A stretch of DNA of 64,000 nucleotides from Hwanghaeella grinnelliae (lineage in GTDB: Bacteria > Pseudomonadota > Alphaproteobacteria > UBA8366 > Aestuariispiraceae): positions 434,421 through 498,420 of the forward strand of contig NZ_SADE01000002.1 of assembly GCF_004005845.1 (NCBI RefSeq), given 5' to 3'. The notes below the pieces were generated by a model that was not told the DNA's origin, did not search any database, and saw nothing but the letters and a program-made list of their open reading frames with translations. Below are positions 25,466 to 33,936 of this stretch, piece by piece (positions within the stretch are counted from its first letter, which is position 1; the number at the start of each line of letters is the position of its first letter). The position numbers and the translations under genes are program-made.

Positions 25466-26055
25466 GACGCGCGCAGAAGCGTCAGGTGACCGCACAGGAT
25501 TTCAACAAGGTCCGTGCCTGCTGTGTTCGAATTTTCGCTGCGGTTCGTTGCATGCACGCCCATGACACCAGCCACGAGACCTTTGGCCAGACCGTCTATT
25601 TCCACATCGTTTGGAAGGTCTCCGCTGTCTTGGGCAATCTCCAAGGCCAATTTGAAATGAGTTTCCAAGGCGTCCCAGTAATAGGCGACCGCTTCCGTCA
25701 GTCGCCCGCTTTGAACACGGGCATTCTCAATGCCGGTATTCACGACAAGGCAGCCCCATGGGCTGGACGTCATTGACCCCACTGTCACGAGGTTGCGTAG
25801 AAATGCCACGATGGCCGGAATGCCGCCGGCTCTAAGAGGGGGCATTGCTGTGGCAATTGCGGCGTCGGCGTAAAACCTCATTGCCTCCAGATACAGGCCT
25901 TCCTTGCCGCCGAAATCGGTGCGGATCGCAAATTGGTTGAGGCCTGTCAGCCTTTCCAGTTCCCGCACGCCGAGCGCCTGATAGCCATGTTCCCAGAACG
26001 CCTTACAGGCCTTTACCACGGCCTCCTGGCGGTTGTAGGTTTTTGGTCGGGCCAT
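25462..26055 (-). CDS. TetR/AcrR-family regulator
   Basis: A 197-residue regulator. The N-terminal helix-turn-helix is seen in AVVKACKAFWEHGYQALGVRELERLTGLNQ, followed by a TetR-C-like ligand domain containing SSPWGCLVVNTGIE, typical of the subfamily with a conserved GC segment. I chose ATG 26055 (GGA upstream); ATG 26076 would add seven residues. A perfect palindrome lies directly upstream and is the likely autoregulatory site. The downstream DUF4336 gene is translationally coupled. The inducer is unknown. Confidence 0.87.
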   Translation of the reverse strand: MARPKTYNRQEAVVKACKAFWEHGYQALGVRELERLTGLNQFAIRTDFGGKEGLYLEAMRFYADAAIATAMPPLRAGGIPAIVAFLRNLVTVGSMTSSPWGCLVVNTGIENARVQSGRLTEAVAYYWDALETHFKLALEIAQDSGDLPNDVEIDGLAKGLVAGVMGVHATNRSENSNTAGTDLVEILCGHLTLLRAS

Positions 26056-26079
26056 GCGCTTACATCCAATGCTCATCTA

Positions 26080-26101
26080 TTTCTATACATTCGCATAGAA
26101 A
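26080..26101. promoter_or_regulatory. Palindrome upstream of tetR gene (candidate TetR operator)
   Basis: A perfect 7-bp inverted repeat TTTCTAT (26080-26086) and ATAGAAA (26095-26101), separated by 8 nt, lies 25 nt upstream of the regulator start in an AT-rich patch. The size and location fit a TetR dimer site. Confidence 0.5.
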
Positions 26102-26198
26102 CAGTTTCTCCACAAGTGCATTGAAACTCGCTCGGGCGATTTTAGTTCGCCAGGCGGACTGGGCGACCAGGGAAAGAACGGCGAAAAAAATTTGGGTC

Positions 26199-27224
26199 TC
26201 AGGCCCCGCTGACGCCTGCCTCCGCGAAGGTGGCCATGCCGGCATGGCAGGCGGCCGCCGATTTGACGAGGCCGAGCGCGACCGCCGCGCCGGAGCCTTC
26301 GCCCAAGCGCATGTTCAAATTCAGCAAGGGCTCCTTGCCCAACTTCCCGAGCAACGCGGCATGCGCCGGTTCGGCGGAGAGATGGCCGACCACGCAATGG
26401 TCGAGCGCGCCCGGCAGCATGGCTTCCAGGATCGCGGCGGCGGCGGTGCAGGTATAGCCGTCCAGGATGACCGGCACGCGGCCGACGCGGGCGGCGATCA
26501 CCGCGCCGACGATGGCGGCCAATTCATACCCGCCGACACAACGCAGCACTTCGAACGGATCGGTCATGGCGGCTTTGTTGGTCTCCACCGCCTGTTGAAC
26601 GGCGGCGACCTTGGCCGACAACGCATCGCCCTCGACCCCGGTGCCGGGACCGACCCAGTCAGCTGCCTCACCGCCATAAAGCGCGTGGCAGACCGCCGCG
26701 GCGGCGGTTGTGTTGCCGATTCCCATTTCGCCGAGGCAGATGACATTCACGCCTTCCTCAACCGCCATCATGCCGTAGGCGAGCGCCGTGGCGCATTCCG
26801 AATCCGTCATCGCCGGCCCTTCGGTGAAATCCTTGGTCGGGTGTTCCAACGCCATTTCATAGACCCGCAATTCCGCGTCATGCACCAGGCAAAGCTGGTT
26901 CACCGCCGCCCCGCCATGCTGGAAATTGGCGACCATCTGCTGTGTGACGTCGACCGGAAAGGCGGAAACGGGCTTTGCCGTGGCGACCCCGTGATTGGCG
27001 GCGAAGACGGCGACGCGCGGGCGGTCGACCCGGGGCGGGGCCTTGCCCTGCCAGGCGGCCAGCCATTCCGCGACCTCCTCCAACCGGCCCAGCGCGCCCG
27101 GCGGTTTGGTCAATTGACCCTCGCGTTCCCGCGCGGCCTGGATCGAGGCTTCATCGGGACCGGGAAAGACTTTCAGCAGGTCCCGGATTTCCTGGAGGGA
27201 GGCTTGCGGCTGAGGATCGGACAT
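26199..27224 (-). CDS. cobT: Nicotinate-nucleotide:dimethylbenzimidazole phosphoribosyltransferase
   Basis: A 341-residue enzyme that makes alpha-ribazole phosphate from nicotinate mononucleotide and the lower-ligand base. Motifs of the CobT family include LTKPPGALGRLEE, FAANHGVA, LGEMGIGNTTAAAA and the region of the catalytic glutamate, MRLGEGSGAAVAL. The start ATG 27224 fits the family N-terminus; the open frame continues upstream into the region antisense to cobS. It is divergent from the cobS operon with 100 nt between. It completes the nucleotide-loop branch together with cobS, cobC and cobU. Confidence 0.94.
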   Translation of the reverse strand: MSDPQPQASLQEIRDLLKVFPGPDEASIQAAREREGQLTKPPGALGRLEEVAEWLAAWQGKAPPRVDRPRVAVFAANHGVATAKPVSAFPVDVTQQMVANFQHGGAAVNQLCLVHDAELRVYEMALEHPTKDFTEGPAMTDSECATALAYGMMAVEEGVNVICLGEMGIGNTTAAAAVCHALYGGEAADWVGPGTGVEGDALSAKVAAVQQAVETNKAAMTDPFEVLRCVGGYELAAIVGAVIAARVGRVPVILDGYTCTAAAAILEAMLPGALDHCVVGHLSAEPAHAALLGKLGKEPLLNLNMRLGEGSGAAVALGLVKSAAACHAGMATFAEAGVSGA

Positions 27225-27324
27225 CGTGAACTCCGCGTCGGCGTGGGATTTTCCGGCATTGCCGGCGAAAGACAGGACGGCTGCGGGTTGGCAGCCGCCC
27301 CGGAAGCGCTTAGAGCATGCCAAC

Positions 27325-28143
27325 ATGACGGACAAGCCCGAAGAAATACGCCATAGCACAGGATTCGCGCCGATTGCGGACATGCGCGCGGCGATGACCT
27401 TCCTGACGCGTTTTCCGGTGGGCGGGCGGCACCGGGCGCTCGACGCCTGCGCCTGGGCCTTTCCCATTGCCGGTATAGCGGTCGGCGTGACCGGCGGCGC
27501 GGTGTTCTGGTTGGCCGGATGGATGGGCCTGCCGCCCTGGATCGCCGCTTTCCTGACCCTGACGGCCACGGCGCTGGTCACCGGCGCATTGCACGAAGAC
27601 GGATTGGCCGATGCCGCCGACGGGCTGGGCGCCGGCGGGTCGGTCGACCGCAAGCTGGAAATCATGCGCGACAGCCGCATCGGCGGATACGGGGCATTGG
27701 CCCTGATGCTGGCGACGGGGATCAAGGCAGCGGCCATCGCATCGTTCCTGCCCGGGCTGTCCGGCGCCACGGCGATTCTGGCGGTTCATATTCTGTCCCG
27801 CGCAATCCTGCCAGGCGTGATGGCGGCCTTACCGCCCGCCTCGGCCAGCGGCGTCGCGGCCAGCGTCGGACGGCCGCGTTTGGGCGCGGCCTTGGTTGCA
27901 CTGACCCTGGGGGCGGGGTCGGCAATCGGCTTGATGGGTCTTTGTGCGGGCCTTGTCGCCCTTGCGGCCGTCGTCGCATCGGCTCTGGTTTTCGGCCTGC
28001 TGCTGAGGCGGTCGCTGGGCGGTTATAACGGCGATACGATCGGTCTGCTTGAACAGCTAAGCGAAATCGCCATCATGCTGGCGCTGCTGATCGCGGCGGC
28101 ATCTTTCAACATTCTTGTACAAACGGGGGCGGCATTTGGCTGA
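27325..28143 (+). CDS. cobS: Adenosylcobinamide-GDP ribazoletransferase (cobalamin synthase)
   Basis: A 272-residue integral membrane enzyme (CobS/CobV) that joins AdoCbi-GDP and alpha-ribazole (phosphate) in the final step of B12 assembly. It has the acidic motif TGALHEDGLADAADGLG, then KLEIMRDSRIGGYGA, and multiple hydrophobic helices of alanine/glycine-rich character. The N-terminus begins MTFLTRFPVGG after a 20-residue lead. It heads a plus-strand operon cobS-cobC-cobU-cobW; its end overlaps the start of the phosphatase gene by 8 nt. Confidence 0.93.
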   Translation: MTDKPEEIRHSTGFAPIADMRAAMTFLTRFPVGGRHRALDACAWAFPIAGIAVGVTGGAVFWLAGWMGLPPWIAAFLTLTATALVTGALHEDGLADAADGLGAGGSVDRKLEIMRDSRIGGYGALALMLATGIKAAAIASFLPGLSGATAILAVHILSRAILPGVMAALPPASASGVAASVGRPRLGAALVALTLGAGSAIGLMGLCAGLVALAAVVASALVFGLLLRRSLGGYNGDTIGLLEQLSEIAIMLALLIAAASFNILVQTGAAFG

Positions 28144-28783
28144 CATCGTAGAAACGCGCTGGTGGTGGGTTCGGCACGCACCGGTAACGGTCAATCAGGG
28201 GCGCATTTATGGGCAGCAGGACCTGCCCTGCGACACCGACGACACGGAAGCGTTCACCGGTCTGGCAAAAATGCTGCCGGAAGATTCCGTTCTTGTGACA
28301 TCTGCCTTGAGGCGGGCCCATCAGACGGCGGACGCCATCGCCGCCGCCGGGCTGACCATGCCGGAACGGATAGAGTTCGGGTCACTGAACGAGCAGAGCT
28401 TCGGCGATTGGCAGGGGCTGACGCATGAAGAATTCGGGTTCAGCGGAACGCTCGGCAGCAGCGGGCGGTACTGGCTGGCCCCGGCCTATGAACGCGCGCC
28501 GAACGGGGAAAGCTTCACCGATCTTATCGCCCGCGTCGTCCCGACGATTTTGGAAGTGACGGAGCAACATGCCGGCCGTGATATCGTCGCCGTCACCCAT
28601 GGCGGCACGATCCGCGCGGCCTTGTGCTATGCCCTGAATCTGGACCCCGAAAGCGCCTTGCGGTTTTCCACGGAAAACCTGTCGGTCACCCGGTTGGACT
28701 GTGTCGATACGGATGAGGGGCGCCATTGGCGGATCGGCTTTTCCAACCGGAATCCCCGGGAAAAGCACCCGGAACGGGCCTAG
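28136..28783 (+). CDS. Histidine phosphatase family protein, probable alpha-ribazole-phosphate phosphatase
   Basis: A 215-residue phosphoglycerate-mutase-like phosphatase. The catalytic RHG motif appears as VRHAPVT, with SALRRAHQTA and the second His in VTHGGTIRA. By context between cobS and cobU it should be the CobC/CbiZ-type phosphatase that dephosphorylates alpha-ribazole phosphate or cobalamin phosphate. The start is a TTG at 28136 after a GGGGGC Shine-Dalgarno, overlapping the cobS end; a TTG at 28115 is an alternative. RHA instead of RHG is common in this branch. Confidence 0.85.
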   Translation: MADIVETRWWWVRHAPVTVNQGRIYGQQDLPCDTDDTEAFTGLAKMLPEDSVLVTSALRRAHQTADAIAAAGLTMPERIEFGSLNEQSFGDWQGLTHEEFGFSGTLGSSGRYWLAPAYERAPNGESFTDLIARVVPTILEVTEQHAGRDIVAVTHGGTIRAALCYALNLDPESALRFSTENLSVTRLDCVDTDEGRHWRIGFSNRNPREKHPERA

Positions 28784-28788
28784 TTTTC

Positions 28789-29355
28789 ATGCCGGGGGAA
28801 GTCACCTTCGAGGGGCATATCACCTTCGTTCTGGGCGGCGCGCGGTCGGGCAAGACGCGCCACGGCCTTGCGCTGTGCGAGGCGCTTCACGCCGAACACG
28901 GGCTGACCCCGGTCTATATCGCCACCGCCCAAGCCTTCGACAGCGAAATGGAAGAGCGGATCGCGCTGCACAAGGCCGAACGCGGCCCCGCTTGGCGAAC
29001 GGTCGAGGCGCCTGGCAGCAAACCGGGCGATTTGACCGGGGCAATTCGTCGCGAATCCACAGACCATACTTGCCTTCTGGTTGATTGCCTTACCTTATGG
29101 CTCACCAACCTAATGCTGGGGGGAGACACAATCGATCTGGACGCCGCCAGGCAAGAACTGGTCGCGGCGTTGGGTGAGGCCAAGGGCCCGGTTGTGATCA
29201 TTAGCAATGAAGTGGGGCTGGGCATCGTGCCCGAAAACGCCCTGGCGCGCCGTTTCCGGGATGAGGCGGGGCGTATCAATCAAACCGTCGCAGCTGCCGC
29301 CGACCGGGTCGTTCTGGTCGCCGCCGGATTGCCGTTGACGTTGAAAGGACCTTGA
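28789..29355 (+). CDS. cobU: Adenosylcobinamide kinase / adenosylcobinamide-phosphate guanylyltransferase
   Basis: A 188-residue bifunctional enzyme (CobU/CobP) that phosphorylates adenosylcobinamide and then transfers GMP from GTP. The P-loop GGARSGKTRHG is near the N-terminus. The segment ERIALHKAERGPAWRTVEAP holds the histidine used as GMP carrier in the family. LVDCLTLWLTNLM and RFRDEAGRINQTVAAAADRV are further hallmarks. The start ATG 28789 lies 6 nt after the phosphatase stop, consistent with one transcript. Confidence 0.94.
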   Translation: MPGEVTFEGHITFVLGGARSGKTRHGLALCEALHAEHGLTPVYIATAQAFDSEMEERIALHKAERGPAWRTVEAPGSKPGDLTGAIRRESTDHTCLLVDCLTLWLTNLMLGGDTIDLDAARQELVAALGEAKGPVVIISNEVGLGIVPENALARRFRDEAGRINQTVAAAADRVVLVAAGLPLTLKGP

Positions 29356-29370
29356 GAGAGGTCGCGAACA

Positions 29371-29389
29371 GGAACCCGAGACGGGTTCC
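29371..29389. promoter_or_regulatory. Hairpin in cobU-cobW spacer
   Basis: A perfect 7-bp stem GGAACCC-GAGAC-GGGTTCC lies in the 51-nt gap, just before the cobW ribosome binding site (AGAGGGGG). No U-run follows. It may set the relative expression of cobW. Confidence 0.35.
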
Positions 29390-29406
29390 GTCAAGAGGGG
29401 GCCATC

Positions 29407-30459
29407 ATGGCACGCAGAATACCGGCAACGATCATTTCCGGCTTCCTGGGCGCAGGGAAGACGACGTTGATCCGCCACGTCATCGAAAACGCGAAGGGTA
29501 AGCGCCTGGCTTTCCTGATCAACGAGTTCGGCGATCTGGGCATCGACCGCGACATGTTGCTGGGCTGCGGCCTGGAAGGCTGCACCGACGACGACATCAT
29601 GGAACTGGCGAATGGCTGCATCTGCTGCACGGTCGCCGATGATTTCCTGCCGACCATGGAAAAGCTGCTAGACCGCCCGGACAAGCCCGACCATATCGTT
29701 ATCGAAACGTCTGGCTTGGCCCTACCGAAACCCTTGGTTAAGGCTTTCAATTGGCCGGAAATAAAGGCGCAGGTGACGGTCGACGGTGTCGTCACAGTGG
29801 TGGACGCCAAGGCGCTGGCCGAGGGCCGCTTCGCCGATGACGAGGACGCCGTGCAACAGCAGCGCGAAGCCGACGAAGCGCTCGACCACGACAATCCGTT
29901 GGAAGAAGTCTTCGACGATCAACTGTTCTGCGCCGATATAGTGGTGCTGAACAAAGTGGATCTGCTGGACGGGGCGCAGGTGGATGTGTTGGAGGCGGAG
30001 CTGCAGACGCGCCTGCGTCCCGGCGTTCATCTGGTGCGTTCCGACCAGTCGGGGGTTGATCCTGCGGTTCTGATGGGGCTGGACAAAGCGGCGGAGGACG
30101 ATCTGGACGCAAGGCCATCCCATCACGACGGCGCGGATGACCACGACCATGACGATTTCCACAGTTTCGTGCTGAATCTGGCCTCGGTGAACGATCCGAC
30201 AGCCCTGGAGATGATGCTGAAATCCCTGATCGAGCAATACGACATTCTGCGCATCAAGGGTTTCCTGGACCGGCCCGGTTTGCCGCGCCGGGAAGTGTTT
30301 CAGGCCGCGGGTCCACGCCTGCAACGGTATTTCGACCGGCCCTGGCGGGATGGGGAAAACCGGCGGTCCGAACTGGTCGTCATCGGACTGCATACGATTG
30401 ACGAAGCCGCCATTCGGGCCCATCTTTCGGATTGGAGCATCCCGGCAGCCGCCGAGTAA
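29407..30459 (+). CDS. cobW: CobW-type GTP-dependent metallochaperone
   Basis: A 350-residue G3E-family GTPase. Walker A is GFLGAGKTTLI, the metal-binding motif is NGCICC, and the guanine-specificity motif is NKVD. A His/Asp-rich patch at SHHDGADDHDHDDFHS precedes the CobW C-terminal domain. CobW proteins bind Co2+ with GTP and are thought to supply cobalt to chelatase in the aerobic pathway. Here the only chelatase seen is CbiX, so CobW may serve CbiX or an unlinked CobN. The position at the end of a cobS operon supports a B12 role rather than a zinc-type COG0523 role. Confidence 0.92.
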   Translation: MARRIPATIISGFLGAGKTTLIRHVIENAKGKRLAFLINEFGDLGIDRDMLLGCGLEGCTDDDIMELANGCICCTVADDFLPTMEKLLDRPDKPDHIVIETSGLALPKPLVKAFNWPEIKAQVTVDGVVTVVDAKALAEGRFADDEDAVQQQREADEALDHDNPLEEVFDDQLFCADIVVLNKVDLLDGAQVDVLEAELQTRLRPGVHLVRSDQSGVDPAVLMGLDKAAEDDLDARPSHHDGADDHDHDDFHSFVLNLASVNDPTALEMMLKSLIEQYDILRIKGFLDRPGLPRREVFQAAGPRLQRYFDRPWRDGENRRSELVVIGLHTIDEAAIRAHLSDWSIPAAAE

Positions 30460-30523
30460 AGCGCTGCATTAACCCCAAACCGGGGACGCCAGAACAGGCG
30501 GAAACGGGGCAAAAACCACGCCT

Positions 30524-30553
30524 TTGGACAGGAACAGAAGTTCCTGATATAAG
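30524..30553 (+). promoter_or_regulatory. Possible promoter with internal palindrome upstream of small Ser-rich ORF
   Basis: TTGGAC (30524-30529) and TATAAG (30548-30553) are 18 nt apart. The spacer contains a perfect AGGAAC-AGAA-GTTCCT inverted repeat (30530-30545). The -10 would leave only a few nucleotides before ATG 30564, so the assignment is tentative. Confidence 0.35.
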
Positions 30554-30563
30554 CGAGGCCATC

Positions 30564-30743
30564 ATGTCGATATCAAGCGTTTCATCCTCCGTTTCCTCCG
30601 CTCGCGCGGACATTCCGCTCTCCGCGGCGCAGCGCAATGCCTTGAACTCGCTGAAGCAGGTCGAAGGCGCCCTGGCGGTGACGACCCAACGTCTCGCCAC
30701 CAATAACACCGGGCCGGGGCAATTGGTTAATATCCTCACCTGA
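30564..30743 (+). CDS. Small Ser-rich protein of unknown function (paralogue-like 1)
   Basis: A 59-residue ORF beginning MSISSVSSSVSSARADIPL and ending GQLVNILT. The middle, AAQRNALNSLKQVEGALAVTT, looks like an amphipathic helix. There is no signal peptide or membrane helix. The start ATG has GAGG 5 nt upstream. Its terminal GPGQLVNI resembles GRGQVVDV at the end of the next small ORF, and both begin MS-x-ISS, suggesting related peptides. No known family recognised; helical Ser-rich ends recall flagellar or export-associated small proteins, but this is only an impression. Confidence 0.5.
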   Translation: MSISSVSSSVSSARADIPLSAAQRNALNSLKQVEGALAVTTQRLATNNTGPGQLVNILT

Positions 30744-30850
30744 TTTATTTTCGCATCCACTAATATTAAAGAAAAATCATAGACATGCGCAGCCTGTCTA
30801 AGGTAGCGTCTATTTAGCATTTGTTAATAATTGGCGCTTAGGATGCCGTT

Positions 30851-31081
30851 ATGAGTGATATTTCCAGCCTTTCCGGAGCCTCACAGGCTTCATTCCTCCG
30901 CGCCACGGCGGCATCCAGCTCGTCTGCGACGGTTGTTCAGGGCAGCGCCGGCGATACGTCGGAGCAACGCCTGGAAGCCCGTTCGCAGCGTCAGCAGGAC
31001 GCCTTGACGACCGGCACCCAGTCCAACACGACCCCCGCCGCCTCGGGCGGTCGTGGACAGGTCGTCGACGTCTACGCCTGA
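30851..31081 (+). CDS. Small Ser/Ala/Thr-rich protein of unknown function (paralogue-like 2)
   Basis: A 76-residue ORF starting at ATG 30851 with weak ribosome-binding signal (AGGATG) upstream. The sequence is Ser/Ala/Thr-rich with a charged helix SEQRLEARSQRQQDAL and a disordered end GGRGQVVDVYA. It lacks a signal peptide and cysteines. Its N-terminal MSDISSLSGASQ and C-terminal motif are similar to those of the small ORF 108 nt upstream. The role is unknown; the AT-rich leader before it (30744-30850) suggests its own promoter. Confidence 0.5.
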   Translation: MSDISSLSGASQASFLRATAASSSSATVVQGSAGDTSEQRLEARSQRQQDALTTGTQSNTTPAASGGRGQVVDVYA

Positions 31082-31284
31082 CCTCTCCTTTTTTCGTGAC
31101 AATCTGAACGCGTCCGTTCGCCGCGCTTTTAAGTCCATGCCCTTGCCTTGAAATCAAACCGGGCCGGTGTCACATCGATGACATACGAATCATTTCTGCT
31201 TGCTGGCCTGCTTGCTGGAAAGTCCAATGACGCTGTTCCTTCCCACTTGCGGAGAGGCACGAACAGCGCGACAGTTTAGGGACC

Positions 31285-33936
31285 ATGGCCTTGAGACAGA
31301 CCGGCTCCGACCAATCGGCCCTTCATACGGTCCCCTTTCGATCAGTGGGCGGCAAAGGCCTCGTTCGTGCCGTCCTCGGCCCCACCAATACCGGCAAGAC
31401 CTTCCTGGCAATGGACCGCATGCTGGCCTATCCGACCGGCATGATCGGCTTTCCGCTACGCCTTTTGGCGCGGGAAAATTACGACAAGGTGGTGCGCGAA
31501 AAAGGCATCGGGTCCGTCGCCCTGGTGACGGGTGAGGAGAAAATCATTCCGCCCAATCCGCGCTGGTGGATCTGCACCGTGGAATCCATGCCGCTGGAAA
31601 AGGACGTCGAATTCCTGGCCATCGACGAAATTCAACTCTGCGCCGATCCCGACCGCGGCCATATTTTCACCGACCGGCTGCTCTATGCGCGCGGGCGGTC
31701 GGAAACCATGTTCATGGGGTCCGACACCGCCGCCGGCCTGATCCGCCAATTGGTGCCGGATGTGGCAATCGAAAGCCGGCCGCGTTTTTCCACTCTTCAG
31801 CATACGGGAAAATCGAAACTGACGCGCCTGCCCCGGCGCACCGCCATCGTCGCCTTTTCGGTGGATGAGGTTTACGGCATCGCCGAACTGGTAAGGCGGC
31901 AGCGGGGCGGCACCGCCGTTGTGCTGGGCGCGTTGAGCCCGCGCACCCGTAACGCCCAGGTCGCCATGTATCAGGCGGGCGAGGTCGATTACCTTGTCGC
32001 CACCGACGCCATCGGCATGGGCCTGAACATGGATGTGAACCATGTCGCCTTCGCGCGTTTGCGGAAATTCGACGGCCACCGGCTGCGCATGTTGGATGCA
32101 CCGGAAGTCGGCCAGATCGCCGGCCGCGCCGGGCGGCACCTGAATGACGGCACATTCGGGGTCACCAACAATCAACCGGCGATCGACGACGAAATCGTCG
32201 CGGCGGTGGAAGCGCATCAGTATCAACCGCTGACCAGGCTGTATTGGCGCAACCGGAAGCTCGACTTCCGCTCACCCAAGGCGCTGCTGAAAAGCCTGTA
32301 TCACGAACCCCCGCATCCGCAATTGATCCGCGTCCGGGACGGGGAGGACCAGGTTGCGCTGGCCGCCCTTTCCCGCGACGAAACCGTGATCGACCGCGCG
32401 GCGACCAGGGATACGGTCCAATTGCTGTGGGATGTCTGCCAGATTCCCGACTTTCGACAGGTGACGCCCGATCACCATGCCGAATTGCTGGGTCAGGTCT
32501 TTCTGAAGCTGACGGATGGCGAGGGCGTCCTCTCCAACGACTGGCTCGATGCCCAGTTCGGCCGGCTGGATCGGGTCGACGGGGATATCGACACCATCAC
32601 CACGCGGATCGCCCATATCCGCACCATGGCCTATATCGCCCATCGCGGCGCCTGGCTGCGCGACGCCGCCGGATGGCAGGCCCGCGCGCGGGAGATCGAG
32701 GACCGCCTTTCCGACACCCTGCATCAGCGCCTGATTCACCGGTTCGTGGACAAGCGCGCCTCTGTCCTGACCCGCAAGGACGGCGATGCAAGCGAGCTGT
32801 TGGCCGGCGTTCGGCAAAATGGCGAGGTCGTCGTCGAAGGCCATGTCATCGGCCATATCGAGGGTTTCCGCTTCATACCCCACGAAGCCGCCGACGCGCG
32901 CGAGGCCCAGGTCCTGATGGCCGCCGCCGAAAGGGTGCTGCGCGACCACGCCTTCACCTATGTCCAGGACTTCGAGACGGCGGACGACCAGACCCTGGCG
33001 CTGGATGTGGACCGGACGATTTATTGGAACGGCAAACCGGTCGCGCGCCTGGGCAAAGGCCCGACGCCCTGGCAGCCCACCGTCGCCGTCCATGCCGGCT
33101 TCGTTCAGGATATCGGCCTGCAACGGCGGATCGAGGCACGGATCAACGCTTGGCTGGACCGCCATATCGCCCGGCGCTTGGCGCCCTTGTTCACGTTGCG
33201 CGATGCCGGTTTCGCCGGCGCCGCCAAGGGCCTCAGTTTCCACCTACTTGAAGGATTGGGCAGTTGCCGGACCAACGCCGCCGCGCCGCAGATCAAACAT
33301 CTGTCGCAGCAGGACCGGAAAGCCCTGGCAAAGCATGATGTTCGGTTCGGGACCGATTCCGTCTTTCTGAACGGTTTGCTGAAACCGGGACCGTTGCGGA
33401 CGCGCGCGGCCTTGTGGTCGGCCTGGGCCGGTAAACCGCCCCCCACCGCCGCAACCGGGAAGGCGACAAGCCTGCCGACGACCTGCGAGCGCGGCGCGCT
33501 GATGTCGGAAGACGACTGGGCCATGCTGGGATATCGCCATGCAGGGCCGGCGGCCCTGCGCGTCGACCGGTTCGAGCGGGTCATGGCGGAAATCCGCAAA
33601 CGCGCCCGGGAAGGCGGCATCAAACCGGACGAGAGTCTCGCCAAAACCTGCGACTGCGGCGAAGAAGCCCTGCCCGACCTGCTGCGCGCGGTGGGATGTA
33701 GCCCGGTGAAAGGTGAAGACGGCAGCTTGTTCCGCATTCGCAACAACCGAATGAGCGCGGCGCGCGGTCCAAAGGGACAGGCCCGCAAATCGGCCCACAA
33801 GACCGGCGGCAAAAACGCTCAAAAAATCAAAGCAAAAAACGGATCGTCACAGGAGCACAAAGCGAGGAAACCGGCCAAAAAGCCGGACCCGAATTCACCC
33901 TTTGCAGCCCTACAGGGATTATTCGCCTCACCATGA
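31285..33936 (+). CDS. SUV3-like DExH RNA helicase
   Basis: An 883-residue superfamily 2 helicase of the SUV3/mitochondrial degradosome type, widespread in alphaproteobacteria. Walker A is GPTNTGKTF near residue 35 and the DExH-equivalent box is AIDEIQLCADPDRGH. The second RecA domain has ATDAIGMGLNMDVNHVAF and the arginine finger region GQIAGRAGRH. A SUV3 C-terminal region follows, and the last 60 residues form a Lys/Ala-rich disordered tail. It probably unwinds structured RNA for degradation. Its stop overlaps the S4-domain gene by ATGA (33933-33936), so the two are coupled. Confidence 0.93.
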   Translation: MALRQTGSDQSALHTVPFRSVGGKGLVRAVLGPTNTGKTFLAMDRMLAYPTGMIGFPLRLLARENYDKVVREKGIGSVALVTGEEKIIPPNPRWWICTVESMPLEKDVEFLAIDEIQLCADPDRGHIFTDRLLYARGRSETMFMGSDTAAGLIRQLVPDVAIESRPRFSTLQHTGKSKLTRLPRRTAIVAFSVDEVYGIAELVRRQRGGTAVVLGALSPRTRNAQVAMYQAGEVDYLVATDAIGMGLNMDVNHVAFARLRKFDGHRLRMLDAPEVGQIAGRAGRHLNDGTFGVTNNQPAIDDEIVAAVEAHQYQPLTRLYWRNRKLDFRSPKALLKSLYHEPPHPQLIRVRDGEDQVALAALSRDETVIDRAATRDTVQLLWDVCQIPDFRQVTPDHHAELLGQVFLKLTDGEGVLSNDWLDAQFGRLDRVDGDIDTITTRIAHIRTMAYIAHRGAWLRDAAGWQARAREIEDRLSDTLHQRLIHRFVDKRASVLTRKDGDASELLAGVRQNGEVVVEGHVIGHIEGFRFIPHEAADAREAQVLMAAAERVLRDHAFTYVQDFETADDQTLALDVDRTIYWNGKPVARLGKGPTPWQPTVAVHAGFVQDIGLQRRIEARINAWLDRHIARRLAPLFTLRDAGFAGAAKGLSFHLLEGLGSCRTNAAAPQIKHLSQQDRKALAKHDVRFGTDSVFLNGLLKPGPLRTRAALWSAWAGKPPPTAATGKATSLPTTCERGALMSEDDWAMLGYRHAGPAALRVDRFERVMAEIRKRAREGGIKPDESLAKTCDCGEEALPDLLRAVGCSPVKGEDGSLFRIRNNRMSAARGPKGQARKSAHKTGGKNAQKIKAKNGSSQEHKARKPAKKPDPNSPFAALQGLFASP

